Positions 16,520 to 24,159 of a stretch of DNA of 64,000 bases are shown one piece after another; the stretch's first letter is position 1; every line of letters starts with the position of its first letter. The stretch comes from Thalassovita sp. (lineage in GTDB: Bacteria > Pseudomonadota > Alphaproteobacteria > Rhodobacterales > Rhodobacteraceae). A model generated the notes under the pieces. That model did not search any database, was not told the origin of the DNA, and saw only the letters and a program-made list of their open reading frames with translations. The stretch covers positions 2,412,319 through 2,476,318 of the forward strand of contig CP051233.1 in NCBI GenBank assembly GCA_017792425.1, given 5' to 3'. Made by a program: the position numbers and the translations under genes.

Positions 16520-17267
16520 GCAATTTCACTTCGATTTTCATCATGTCACCACGGTAGATGCCGTTCGCCATGAGGATCACATCACCATTCTGGTTTACAG
16601 CCGTTCGGCGGACCTTGGCTACCGGATCACCGATCGAGATGTTCAACTCGGATGAGGTCTCCAGATCGGCCGCCCCGATCGTCACTACCTGGTTGGCATC
16701 CGTCACAGTCTGACCAGGCAGGTCAGAGACCAGCCGCATCGCCGTAACCGTCGTATAGGCCTCCTCCGGGATCAGCGGGCAGATCCGCTCGTCCACATAG
16801 ACGTCTGCCAATAGGAACGGAGAGCCATCGCGGCTGTGGCGGCGCTTCAGGTGCCGATAGGACGGAGCCGGTGTGCCGATGTTGTCCTCGCCGCGGGGCA
16901 GCGGCACGTTGCGTTCATCGTCGAGTATCTCGATCACTGCATTGTCGCGCGCGATCAGCAGACCTGACCAATCTGTTTTCACCTCGCACCACAAGTCACG
17001 ACGCGGACGCTCCAGAACGAAGGTGCCCTTAGCACGGTAGCGCTCGATCAGCCCTTCTTTTTCAAGGATATCAAGTGACTGACGAATAGTCATCGTGGCA
17101 ACGCCACACTGATCAGCCAACTCCTTGACGGTTGGAATCTGCGTCCCCACGTCCCATTCGCCGTTCTCTATGCGCTGCCGAAACAGGCTGGCAAGCTGGA
17201 TATACCGCGCCACGTTGCTTTTCTGCAGCGCCTTTACGGTCGCATTCTCTGATCTTGTCGTTTGCAT
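16515..17267 (-). CDS. GntR family (HutC subfamily, UTRA domain) transcriptional regulator
   Basis: 250 residues. An N-terminal winged helix (residues about 15-85, with KELADQCGVATMTIRQSLDI and LEKEGLIERYRAKGTF) is followed by a UTRA ligand-binding domain (about 95-245, ending GIYRGDMMKIEVKLR). HutC-type proteins are usually repressors that sense a pathway metabolite. The RBS AGGAG lies 5 bp before the ATG and inside a palindrome that recurs 4 bp further upstream, which suggests autoregulation. It lies between the plus-strand and minus-strand halves of the island and is the only complete regulator there. Confidence 0.92.
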   Translation of the reverse strand: MQTTRSENATVKALQKSNVARYIQLASLFRQRIENGEWDVGTQIPTVKELADQCGVATMTIRQSLDILEKEGLIERYRAKGTFVLERPRRDLWCEVKTDWSGLLIARDNAVIEILDDERNVPLPRGEDNIGTPAPSYRHLKRRHSRDGSPFLLADVYVDERICPLIPEEAYTTVTAMRLVSDLPGQTVTDANQVVTIGAADLETSSELNISIGDPVAKVRRTAVNQNGDVILMANGIYRGDMMKIEVKLR

Positions 17268-17269
17268 AC

Positions 17270-17303
17270 GTACTCCTGCGGTACCGCGCTACTCCTATGG
17301 TAG
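17270..17303 (-). promoter_or_regulatory. Tandem palindromes upstream of the GntR regulator
   Basis: GTACTCCTGCGGTAC (17270-17284) and CTACTCCTATGGTAG (17289-17303) are near-identical 15-bp sequences with dyad ends, 19 bp apart centre to centre. The first includes the ribosome-binding site of the GntR gene. They are good candidates for operators bound by this regulator. Confidence 0.5.
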
Positions 17304-17347
17304 CAACGGCTGAAGGTGCAAGCAATCAGAAAACCTAGTCTTTTATG

Positions 17348-18022
17348 TTATACCCCGAAGGTAAGTTGCCTTCTGGTCAGCGCACCAGCGTCACTGCCCT
17401 CATCGTCTCTTATCTTCGAGGCGACGACGGAGGGTCGCCCGGCCAGCTTTGCCTCCAACGCAGCCAACTGCAGGAAATGATTGCGCCAGCCGCAATCTGG
17501 CCAGCGGAAATCCAGCTGCCCTAGCGCGGCAACAAGGGCGACGTGGCCTATGCCGAAGGGGGCCTCTGCAATCTGATCGGTTTCAGCTTCGAACCGCGCC
17601 ATCGTTGCCTGTACCTTCACCCGCCAGCTGTCGACCACGGCCTGCCAAGGGCCGTTCTCCCGGGTGAGTTCGGTGCGCCAGACAAGCAACACGTCGGTCA
17701 TGCCGTCGGCCAATGCCTGCCAATTGAGGTGTGCGCTCCGCAAGCGCAGCTCGGACGGAAACAACCCGGTGCCCGCCCGCAGGTCCAGGTATTCACAGAT
17801 CACCCGACTATCGACCAACTGCCGCCCATCCTCGGTGACCAATGCGGGGATCTTGCCCAGCGGGTTATCGGCCAGCACCTCGGCGGGGGTAGGTATCTGG
17901 ACGGCAACCACATTGCGGCTCAACTCCACCTCATCCGTGAGGCCAGTTTCATGCAGGACGATCATCACCTTACGAACGAAAGGGGACCGAGGCGACCAGT
18001 GCAATTTCATGCGCTGTCCCAT
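17348..18022 (-). CDS. Glutathione S-transferase family protein
   Basis: A 224-residue GST. The N-terminal thioredoxin-like domain begins MKLHWSPRSPFVRKVMIVLH, with the catalytic Ser expected in the SPRSPF stretch, and contains NPLGKIPALVTEDG and the DSRVICEYLD glutathione-binding segment. The ATG at 18022 overlaps the thiolase stop (TGATG), so it is translated as part of the thiolase operon. It may detoxify electrophilic intermediates or act as an isomerase. In aromatic-acid clusters GSTs often open ether or maleyl compounds, but nothing in the sequence fixes the reaction. Confidence 0.9.
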   Translation of the reverse strand: MGQRMKLHWSPRSPFVRKVMIVLHETGLTDEVELSRNVVAVQIPTPAEVLADNPLGKIPALVTEDGRQLVDSRVICEYLDLRAGTGLFPSELRLRSAHLNWQALADGMTDVLLVWRTELTRENGPWQAVVDSWRVKVQATMARFEAETDQIAEAPFGIGHVALVAALGQLDFRWPDCGWRNHFLQLAALEAKLAGRPSVVASKIRDDEGSDAGALTRRQLTFGV

Positions 18023-19224
18023 CACACAGCCTCCAGCGAGATTGCGATGCCTTGCCCCACGCCGATGCACATGGTGGCCAGCGCCCGCTTTCCCGCCCCG
18101 CGCGCCAAGGCGCGCGCCGCAGTGCCGGTGATCCGCGCGCCCGACATGCCAAGCGGGTGCCCAAGAGCGATGGCCCCGCCGTTGGGATTCACATGCGCCG
18201 CATCGTCCAGAAGCCCGAGGCGGCGCAGCACCGCCAAAGCCTGGCTAGCAAATGCCTCATTCAACTCGATCACATCAAAATCACCCGGCACAAGGCCTTG
18301 CTGCGCGCATAGCTTTTCAGTGGCCGGCGCGGGGCCGATACCCATGATCCGCGGTGCCACACCGGCGGTGGCTCCACCCGTGACCCGAGCCAGCGGCGTC
18401 AACCCGTGGCGTCGGATTCCGGCCTCGGTAGCCAGTATCAACGCCGCAGCGCCATCATTAACCCCCGATGAATTTCCGGCAGTCACCGACCCGCCTACGC
18501 GGAACGGGGCCTTGAGCGCTGCGAGCTGGTCCAGCGAGGTCGCGCGGGGGTGCTCATCTGTGCCGAATACAACCGGATCTCCCTTCCGCTGCGGAATTTC
18601 GACCGAAACGATTTCCTCGGCCAAAACGCCGGAAGAAATCGCCGCGGCGGCGCGCTGCTGTGATCGCAGTGCAAAGGCGTCCTGGTCCTCGCGCGAAATC
18701 GAGAAAGCCTCAGCTAAGTTCTCCGCTGTTTCCGGCATGGAATCGGTGCCAAACATCGCCTGCATTTTCTTGTTGATGAAGCGCCAGCCGATGGTGGTAT
18801 CTTCCACGCTGTTCGCCCGCGAGAAAGGCGTGGCGGCCTTCGGCATCACGAAGGGCGCACGGCTCATGCTCTCCACGCCTCCCGCAATAGCAATGTCACC
18901 CTCACCTACGGCAAGCCGACGCCAGGCCGCCAGCACAGCATCCATACCAGAGCCGCACAGCCGGTTCATTGTGGTGCCGGAAACCGTTTCTGGCAGTCCC
19001 GCCAGAAGTAACGACATGCGGGCGACCGAACGATTGTCTTCGCCCGCTTGATTGGCGCAACCGTAAATCACGTCTACAACCGCCTCCCAGTCGAGGCCGG
19101 GGTGACGTTTCATAAGCGCCGTGAGCGGCAGCGCGCCGAGGTCATCGGCCCGGACCGAGGACATGCTGCCGCCATAGCGACCGATGGGCGTACGAATGTA
19201 ATCGCAGATGAAGACCTGTTTCAT
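18022..19224 (-). CDS. Acetyl-CoA acyltransferase, 3-oxoadipyl-CoA thiolase (PcaF/PaaJ) type
   Basis: A 400-residue thiolase. The acyl-carrying Cys90 sits in TTMNRLCGSGMDAVL, the His in GGAIALGHPLGMSGAR and the second Cys in MCIGVGQGIAISLEAV. The N-terminus (VFICDYIRTPIGRYGGSMSS) and the NRLCGSGMDAV block are typical of PcaF/PaaJ thiolases that cleave 3-oxoadipyl-CoA into succinyl-CoA and acetyl-CoA. This suggests the pathway ends in a dicarboxylyl-CoA. It is encoded 3 bp from the fused hydratase/dehydrogenase gene, with which it forms a complete lower beta-oxidation unit. Confidence 0.92.
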   Translation of the reverse strand: MKQVFICDYIRTPIGRYGGSMSSVRADDLGALPLTALMKRHPGLDWEAVVDVIYGCANQAGEDNRSVARMSLLLAGLPETVSGTTMNRLCGSGMDAVLAAWRRLAVGEGDIAIAGGVESMSRAPFVMPKAATPFSRANSVEDTTIGWRFINKKMQAMFGTDSMPETAENLAEAFSISREDQDAFALRSQQRAAAAISSGVLAEEIVSVEIPQRKGDPVVFGTDEHPRATSLDQLAALKAPFRVGGSVTAGNSSGVNDGAAALILATEAGIRRHGLTPLARVTGGATAGVAPRIMGIGPAPATEKLCAQQGLVPGDFDVIELNEAFASQALAVLRRLGLLDDAAHVNPNGGAIALGHPLGMSGARITGTAARALARGAGKRALATMCIGVGQGIAISLEAV

Positions 19225-19227
19225 TTC

Positions 19228-21309
19228 TCAGCTTTCCTGTCCGGTTTCCAGATCGGCCAGCACCCGCGCCACGGGCCCCACCTTGTGTCCATGCCCCACG
19301 GCCTCGGCGAGCGCCTCAAGATCGGCGGCAAGACGGGCCGGATCCTGCTGCCTGGCCCAGTAGAGCGGTCCGCCGCGCCAGCGCGGGAACCCGTAGCCGT
19401 TGCACAGCGCCACATCCACGTCCGAGCCGCGTTCGGCAATGCCCTCGTCCAGTAGCAGCGCCGCCTCGTTGACGATGGCGGCCAGAAGCTGGTGCTGGAT
19501 CTCTTCGGCGCTGAAGGCCCGCGCTGCGACGCCCGCGGTCTGCCGTTCCTCGTCAATGATGGCCTGAACCGCCGGGTCCGGCTGCGCCTTGCCGCTGGCA
19601 TATTCGTACCAGCCCGCCCCGGACTTGCGCCCAAGCCGCCCGGCCTCGCAGAGCCGGTCCGGAATGGTGACATAGCGCGCCTTCGGATCGCGCGTCGCGG
19701 CTTGGCGCTTGCGCATCGCCCAGGCGATATCCAGCCCGGACATGTCGGCCACCTCGAAAGGCCCCATCGCAAAGCCGAAATCGGTCACCGCCGCGTCCAC
19801 CTCTTGCGGCGCTGCGCCGTCGAGCACCAGCAATTCTGCGCGTCGGCGATAGGCCGCATAAATCCTGTTTCCAATGAAGCCTTCGGCGACCCGCGCCACC
19901 ACTGGTTGCTTGCCCAGACGCCGAGCGAGTTTCAGACCGGTAGCCAAAACGTCGGGTGCGGTTTTATCGGCGCGCACAACCTCGAGCAGCGGCATGATGT
20001 CGGCCGGGCTGAAGAAATGCAGCCCAATCAGCCGCTCGGGATGCGCCAGCCCCTCGGCCATCTCGTCGATGTCGAGATAGGAGGTATTGGTGGCGAGGAT
20101 CGCCTCCGGCGACAGCAACGCCTCGAGCCGGCCCAGAACCTCGCGTTTCACGCCCATGTCCTCGAACACCGCCTCGATCACCAAGTCGCAGCCCGACAGG
20201 GCGTCCGGCGTCACCGTGCCGGTCAAAGCCTCATCGCGCGCCTTGGCCTCCGCCTCGGAGAGTCGCCCTTTCGCCACTTGGTCAGCAAAACTTTTCTTTA
20301 GCGCTGTCAGGGCAGCTTCCAACGGCGCAGCATAGCGCTCCATCAGGACCACGGTCAGGCCAGAAGCAAGGAAAGCACGGGCAATCCCCTGCCCCATCGT
20401 GCCGCCACCAACGACGCCGACGCGCGTCACCATGCGAGCCAGCTTCGGATCGATCCCTTTGACAGAACCGGCCTTGCGCTCAGCGAAGAAAAGGGCGCGC
20501 AGCGCATGGGCCTCGGGGCTGAGACGCAGACGCTGAAAAGTTGACCTCTCATCAATGAGCACCACGCCAGCATCGCCCGTTGACGCCTTCACCAGCCGGA
20601 TTGCCTCCACCACATTAGGCCGCCTCCTACCGCGCTTCAGCGCTACAGCCGAAGCAGCCTCCAGCGCCTGTTCGCTCTCCTCGGGCGGCATCATATCGCG
20701 GCTGAGACGCTTGGGTAGCGGTTCTGAGGCGAGAAAGGCCAAGGCGCCTTGCATCAGATCACCCTCACAAAGCGCATCCACCAAACCAAGCGGGAACGCC
20801 TCGCGTGCCGAGATGCGGGCGGAACGGCAAATCAGATTCATCGCTTTGCTGCGCCCGATCAGGCGCGGCAACCGCTGGGTGCCACCTGCGCCAGGGATCA
20901 TGCCGAGCGAGACCTCGGGCAAGCCAACCTTGGCATCAGGCGTGGCCACGCGATAGTCGCAGCCCAGCGCCAGCTCCAATCCACCGCCAAGAGCCACTCC
21001 GTGGATCGCCGCAACCACTGGAAACGGAGCCGCCTCGATTGCGGCGATTACATCTGGCAATTCCGGATAGGCCAGCGGCAGATTGAACTCGCGCAGGTCG
21101 GAACCGGCGACGAAACTGTTTCCGGCTCCCAGTAGAACCGCGCCCTCGACTCCGGCTTCCACGGCCTTTTCGATACCATCCACCAGCCCTCTACGCACGG
21201 CATGAGAACCCGCGTTCACCGGAGGATTGCTGATCTCTAGTACGGCAATCTTGCCTTCAATGCGAAACTCGACCCTACCATGAGACTTGTTGTCAACGTG
21301 GGTGTTCAA
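19228..21309 (-). CDS. Fused enoyl-CoA hydratase / 3-hydroxyacyl-CoA dehydrogenase
   Basis: 693 residues from a TTG at 21309, preferred because GGAGG lies 9 bp upstream. The N-terminal third is a crotonase domain with both catalytic glutamates (GGGLELALGCDYRVA and GLPEVSLGMIPGAGGTQRLP). The central part is an NAD-binding domain starting VGVVGGGTMGQGIARAFLAS, with GLHFFSPADIMPLLEVV carrying the catalytic His. The C-terminal part holds two 3-hydroxyacyl-CoA dehydrogenase dimerisation domains. It hydrates an enoyl-CoA and oxidises the product to the 3-oxoacyl-CoA for the neighbouring thiolase. The order of domains matches FadB/FadJ-like proteins. Confidence 0.93.
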   Translation of the reverse strand: MNTHVDNKSHGRVEFRIEGKIAVLEISNPPVNAGSHAVRRGLVDGIEKAVEAGVEGAVLLGAGNSFVAGSDLREFNLPLAYPELPDVIAAIEAAPFPVVAAIHGVALGGGLELALGCDYRVATPDAKVGLPEVSLGMIPGAGGTQRLPRLIGRSKAMNLICRSARISAREAFPLGLVDALCEGDLMQGALAFLASEPLPKRLSRDMMPPEESEQALEAASAVALKRGRRRPNVVEAIRLVKASTGDAGVVLIDERSTFQRLRLSPEAHALRALFFAERKAGSVKGIDPKLARMVTRVGVVGGGTMGQGIARAFLASGLTVVLMERYAAPLEAALTALKKSFADQVAKGRLSEAEAKARDEALTGTVTPDALSGCDLVIEAVFEDMGVKREVLGRLEALLSPEAILATNTSYLDIDEMAEGLAHPERLIGLHFFSPADIMPLLEVVRADKTAPDVLATGLKLARRLGKQPVVARVAEGFIGNRIYAAYRRRAELLVLDGAAPQEVDAAVTDFGFAMGPFEVADMSGLDIAWAMRKRQAATRDPKARYVTIPDRLCEAGRLGRKSGAGWYEYASGKAQPDPAVQAIIDEERQTAGVAARAFSAEEIQHQLLAAIVNEAALLLDEGIAERGSDVDVALCNGYGFPRWRGGPLYWARQQDPARLAADLEALAEAVGHGHKVGPVARVLADLETGQES

Positions 21310-21398
21310 GGGGTTGGTCCTCCAATGCAATCAGTAGTTGACCCGAGTCATTCGCGGTCTCGCTCGGACATAAAACATGTTAGAATATAAGTATAGCT

Positions 21399-22208
21399 TT
21401 ATGTACCAGACAGCAATGCCTTCACCCAGTCAATCATAAGCGCGCCGACTTCGTCTGGCTTCTCGTCCGGCAGGGCATGGCTTGCTCCGTCCACTGTGAT
21501 TAGCTCGACGCGCGGCGTGAACTCTTTTACGTAGAAATCTCTGGAACCTTCTGCCCGAAACGGGTCTTGCAGACCTACAATATCGAGGATCGGAGCAGTG
21601 CCACTGGGCCACCAACTGTCACGTTCGGTGGCAGCGCGGGCCGCGCGCTGCGCCACAACAAGCGCGGGATGCCAGCCTTCAAGCCAGCGCCGCGGATCGT
21701 GGCCCTCGGCAAAGAACCCGCGCCGCAACGCGGCCAATCGGTCCGCCTCTGGGGCCTCGGGTGCCATCGCAACATCGATCGCCTTCGAAAGATCGTCAGG
21801 CCACTTTCCACCGCCGGCAGCGAGCAGGATGATTCCGTCCACCAGCTCTGGCCGGTCCTGAGCAACCGTCCGGGCAATCCAGCAACCGTAGGCATGACCT
21901 ACAACAACTGCCCCACCCTCGCCCGCCTCGGAATCCAGCACGGCAGCAGCATCAGCTGCTAGGTCGTGAAAAGTGATCCCCTCCAGCGGTCCCTCGCTCC
22001 CCCCCGTGCCACGGGGCCAAGGTAATACCACGCGGAGACCACCTCGGGAAAGAACCTCGGCGAGATGAGCAAAATCCTCGGGACCACGCCCTGTGGATGC
22101 GATCAGGCACAGTGTCGGCACATTAGCTCCAGACGGGCCAAGCACCGCGTAGGCCACCACGATTTCTCCGTTACGAACGGTCTTTCTATCTCCAAGGGCG
22201 CCGCACAT
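21399..22208 (-). CDS. Alpha/beta hydrolase-fold protein lacking the catalytic serine
   Basis: 269 residues with an alpha/beta hydrolase layout: LPWPRGTGGSEG, then VVVGHAYGCWIA at the nucleophile elbow, Asp215 in VGLQDPF and His244 in DGASHALP. The position of the nucleophile (residue 106) is Ala, codon GCC, instead of Ser, Cys or Asp. The rest of the triad is kept. It may be a non-hydrolytic member (binding, isomerase or lyase role), as known in some alpha/beta-hydrolase families. RBS AGGAGA lies 6 bp before the ATG. It follows the UTRA-only gene by 18 bp and precedes the fused beta-oxidation gene. Confidence 0.82.
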   Translation of the reverse strand: MCGALGDRKTVRNGEIVVAYAVLGPSGANVPTLCLIASTGRGPEDFAHLAEVLSRGGLRVVLPWPRGTGGSEGPLEGITFHDLAADAAAVLDSEAGEGGAVVVGHAYGCWIARTVAQDRPELVDGIILLAAGGGKWPDDLSKAIDVAMAPEAPEADRLAALRRGFFAEGHDPRRWLEGWHPALVVAQRAARAATERDSWWPSGTAPILDIVGLQDPFRAEGSRDFYVKEFTPRVELITVDGASHALPDEKPDEVGALMIDWVKALLSGT

Positions 22209-22226
22209 CAGCTTTCTCCTGCCGCG

Positions 22227-22625
22227 TCATTTCAATTTCAGGCGCAGCTTGGTGCTGTCGCCTCGGTAAATCCCATCCGCCACCAGCACGCGGACTTCAT
22301 CTTGATCAATAGCCAGCCGGACCATTCGCACCATTAGCAATCCCAGCGAAACCGAAAGATCACTTGCGACTGTCAAATCTGCAGATAAGATCGTCAGTTC
22401 CTGCTGAGCGTTCACGATGGGTCGGCCCGACAAATCGGAAACCATCCAAAGCGCTGTCAGACGCTCGGCGCTCCCCACCGACAGAATACGATAGGCGGTT
22501 TCGTCGATATAGACGCCGGCCAACATGAAGGGCACGCCTTCGCGCGAATAGCGCTGCCGCAAACAACGGCACTCACGCGCTGACTTCCAGACACCCACGA
22601 TGCCCGCGTAGTCTATCCGGTACAT
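22227..22625 (-). CDS. UTRA-domain protein without a DNA-binding domain
   Basis: 132 residues that align along their length with the UTRA half of the GntR protein at 16515-17267 (shared blocks GVYIDETAYRI against DVYVDERICPL, and GIYRGDSTKLRLKLK against GIYRGDMMKIEVKLR). No winged helix is encoded upstream. The gene has its own RBS, GGGAGG, 7 bp before the ATG, so it looks like an expressed gene and not a random remnant. It could be a decayed paralogue or a stand-alone effector-binding partner that modulates the complete regulator. Confidence 0.75.
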   Translation of the reverse strand: MYRIDYAGIVGVWKSARECRCLRQRYSREGVPFMLAGVYIDETAYRILSVGSAERLTALWMVSDLSGRPIVNAQQELTILSADLTVASDLSVSLGLLMVRMVRLAIDQDEVRVLVADGIYRGDSTKLRLKLK

Positions 22626-22995
22626 TCAAATTCCTCCCGTTACTGCGTCTTCCGAGGCTTCCGCCGAACCACTGGCCCCTGCCCCAAAAGTATCTGAAAT
22701 CACTGCAATCCATTTCAGTCTTGCACTAAAAAAATCTATGAAGTAGCTTTTTGTCAATTAATAGTTCACCCGCCGGAAAATACTAACAATACAAAGGATT
22801 CAACGTCCTGCCGCCACTTTCCTCCGATAGCTCAACCCAGTTCCCGACTCGATTTATGCTTACCAGAGCCACCGTCTTTCAGCAGGCAACTTGCGCCGTG
22901 CGCAGCAGCACCGCGGTCCAGGTTTGGTCAGAGATGCTCTGCTCACCAATTGCGAAAGTTGATGCAATTTCCCGCCTCAAGGAGGGCATGCCGAT
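22626..22995. other. 370-bp divergent intergenic region
   Basis: It separates the minus-strand beta-oxidation operon from the plus-strand membrane-protein gene. A TTGACA (minus strand, about 22753-22758) is followed by an AT-rich stretch and is the best -35 candidate for the UTRA-led operon, but no convincing -10 stands at a proper distance. No open frame, tRNA or clear inverted repeat is visible in the remainder. Confidence 0.4.
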
Positions 22996-24159
22996 TTGAG
23001 GTTTATGTTCGCACTCGCCGGCCTCTACGCCGGCGCCGGCATGGCGGGGCTGGCATTCAGCGCTCTGAGTCTGCCGCTGCCTTGGATGATTGGTCCGCTG
23101 GTTGTCTCGGGCCTGCTGACTGTAACAGACACGTTATCTGTGCGTGTGCCGATTCAGATGCGCCCCTTCGGCCAAATTACCGTGGCCACTTTCGTTGGAG
23201 CGCATTTCACCCCAGCCGCGTTCCATTCCCTGCTGCAAACCGCACCAATTCTGGTGTTCGTGAGCCTATACATAGTCGCAATCTCGGTCGCCGTTAGTCT
23301 CGTTCAACGCCGCGTCTACGGTACCGACGGCGTGACCGCCTTTCTCTCCGTAGTTCCGACCTCACCCGTTGAGGCAGGGGTGTTGGCCGAGCATCACGGC
23401 GTTGCACCGGCGCCCGTAATCTTCGCACAGACGATGCGGATAGCACTTGTGGTGACGATCTTTCCTATGATGCTCTATCTCTCGGGGGATGCGTCAGCCG
23501 TGCTGTCTCAGCCTGATGTCCATCACGGGGTGGTGGCGTTCTGTGTGACGCTTGCGGGGGCCATTGTCGGCCCGATCCTCTTCAAGGCGTTGCGCCTTAA
23601 CAACCCATTCTTTTTGGGGCCGCTATTTATGGCCGCGACACTTTCAGCCCTCGGCCAGCCAGCATTCGACATCCCCCGGCCCATGCTGGCTCTGGCACAG
23701 GTCGTTCTGGGCACGTGGCTTGGCTCCTGCTTTACACGTCGCACCTTCACCGAGCGCAAGAACTTGGTCAGTTCGGTATTTATTACCTCCGTCATGCTGC
23801 TTGTTTTGTCCGTGTTTGGCGCCTGGCTGGCCAGCCATATACTAGACACAGCCTTTTCCACGATGGTTCTCGGTTTCGCCCCGGGCGGCACCACAGAGAT
23901 GGCACTAACCGCGGGTATTCTCGGGCAGGACGTCGCCCTTGTGACGGCGATGCACCTCGCCCGAATTTTCGTCATTATGCTAATCTACAATGGCTTACAC
24001 GGATCACCAACCGCAGTACTCGCAATAAAGGCGCCTCCTGACGCGTCGCAAACCGAAATAGGAGATTTCCCATGCCCCGTGCTTTTGAAGGCCTCAAGGT
24101 CATCGACGCCACCCATGTTCTGGCCGGTCCCTTCGCCGCTTACCAACTTGCGGTACTAG
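22996..24159 (+). CDS. AbrB-family (AbrB duplication) membrane protein
   Basis: 387 residues with about ten membrane helices. The two repeated halves of the AbrB-duplication family are visible (LPLPWMIGPLVVSGLL and FFLGPLFMAATLSAL followed by P-rich loops; also LGFAPGGTTEMALTAGILGQ). The TTG start at 22996 follows GGAGGG by 9 bp; ATG at 23005 is the alternative. Members are poorly characterised inner-membrane proteins, sometimes linked to TAXI/TctA transport. The last 29 codons run into the next gene by 88 bp, beyond where family members normally end, so the original stop may have been lost. Confidence 0.82.
   Translation: MRFMFALAGLYAGAGMAGLAFSALSLPLPWMIGPLVVSGLLTVTDTLSVRVPIQMRPFGQITVATFVGAHFTPAAFHSLLQTAPILVFVSLYIVAISVAVSLVQRRVYGTDGVTAFLSVVPTSPVEAGVLAEHHGVAPAPVIFAQTMRIALVVTIFPMMLYLSGDASAVLSQPDVHHGVVAFCVTLAGAIVGPILFKALRLNNPFFLGPLFMAATLSALGQPAFDIPRPMLALAQVVLGTWLGSCFTRRTFTERKNLVSSVFITSVMLLVLSVFGAWLASHILDTAFSTMVLGFAPGGTTEMALTAGILGQDVALVTAMHLARIFVIMLIYNGLHGSPTAVLAIKAPPDASQTEIGDFPCPVLLKASRSSTPPMFWPVPSPLTNLRY

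Noticed and set aside
17543..19051. A 502-codon open frame on the plus strand
   Set aside because: It lies opposite the GST and thiolase genes, whose protein families are clear. The translation is rich in Ala, Pro and Arg with no family features; it is a high-GC shadow frame.
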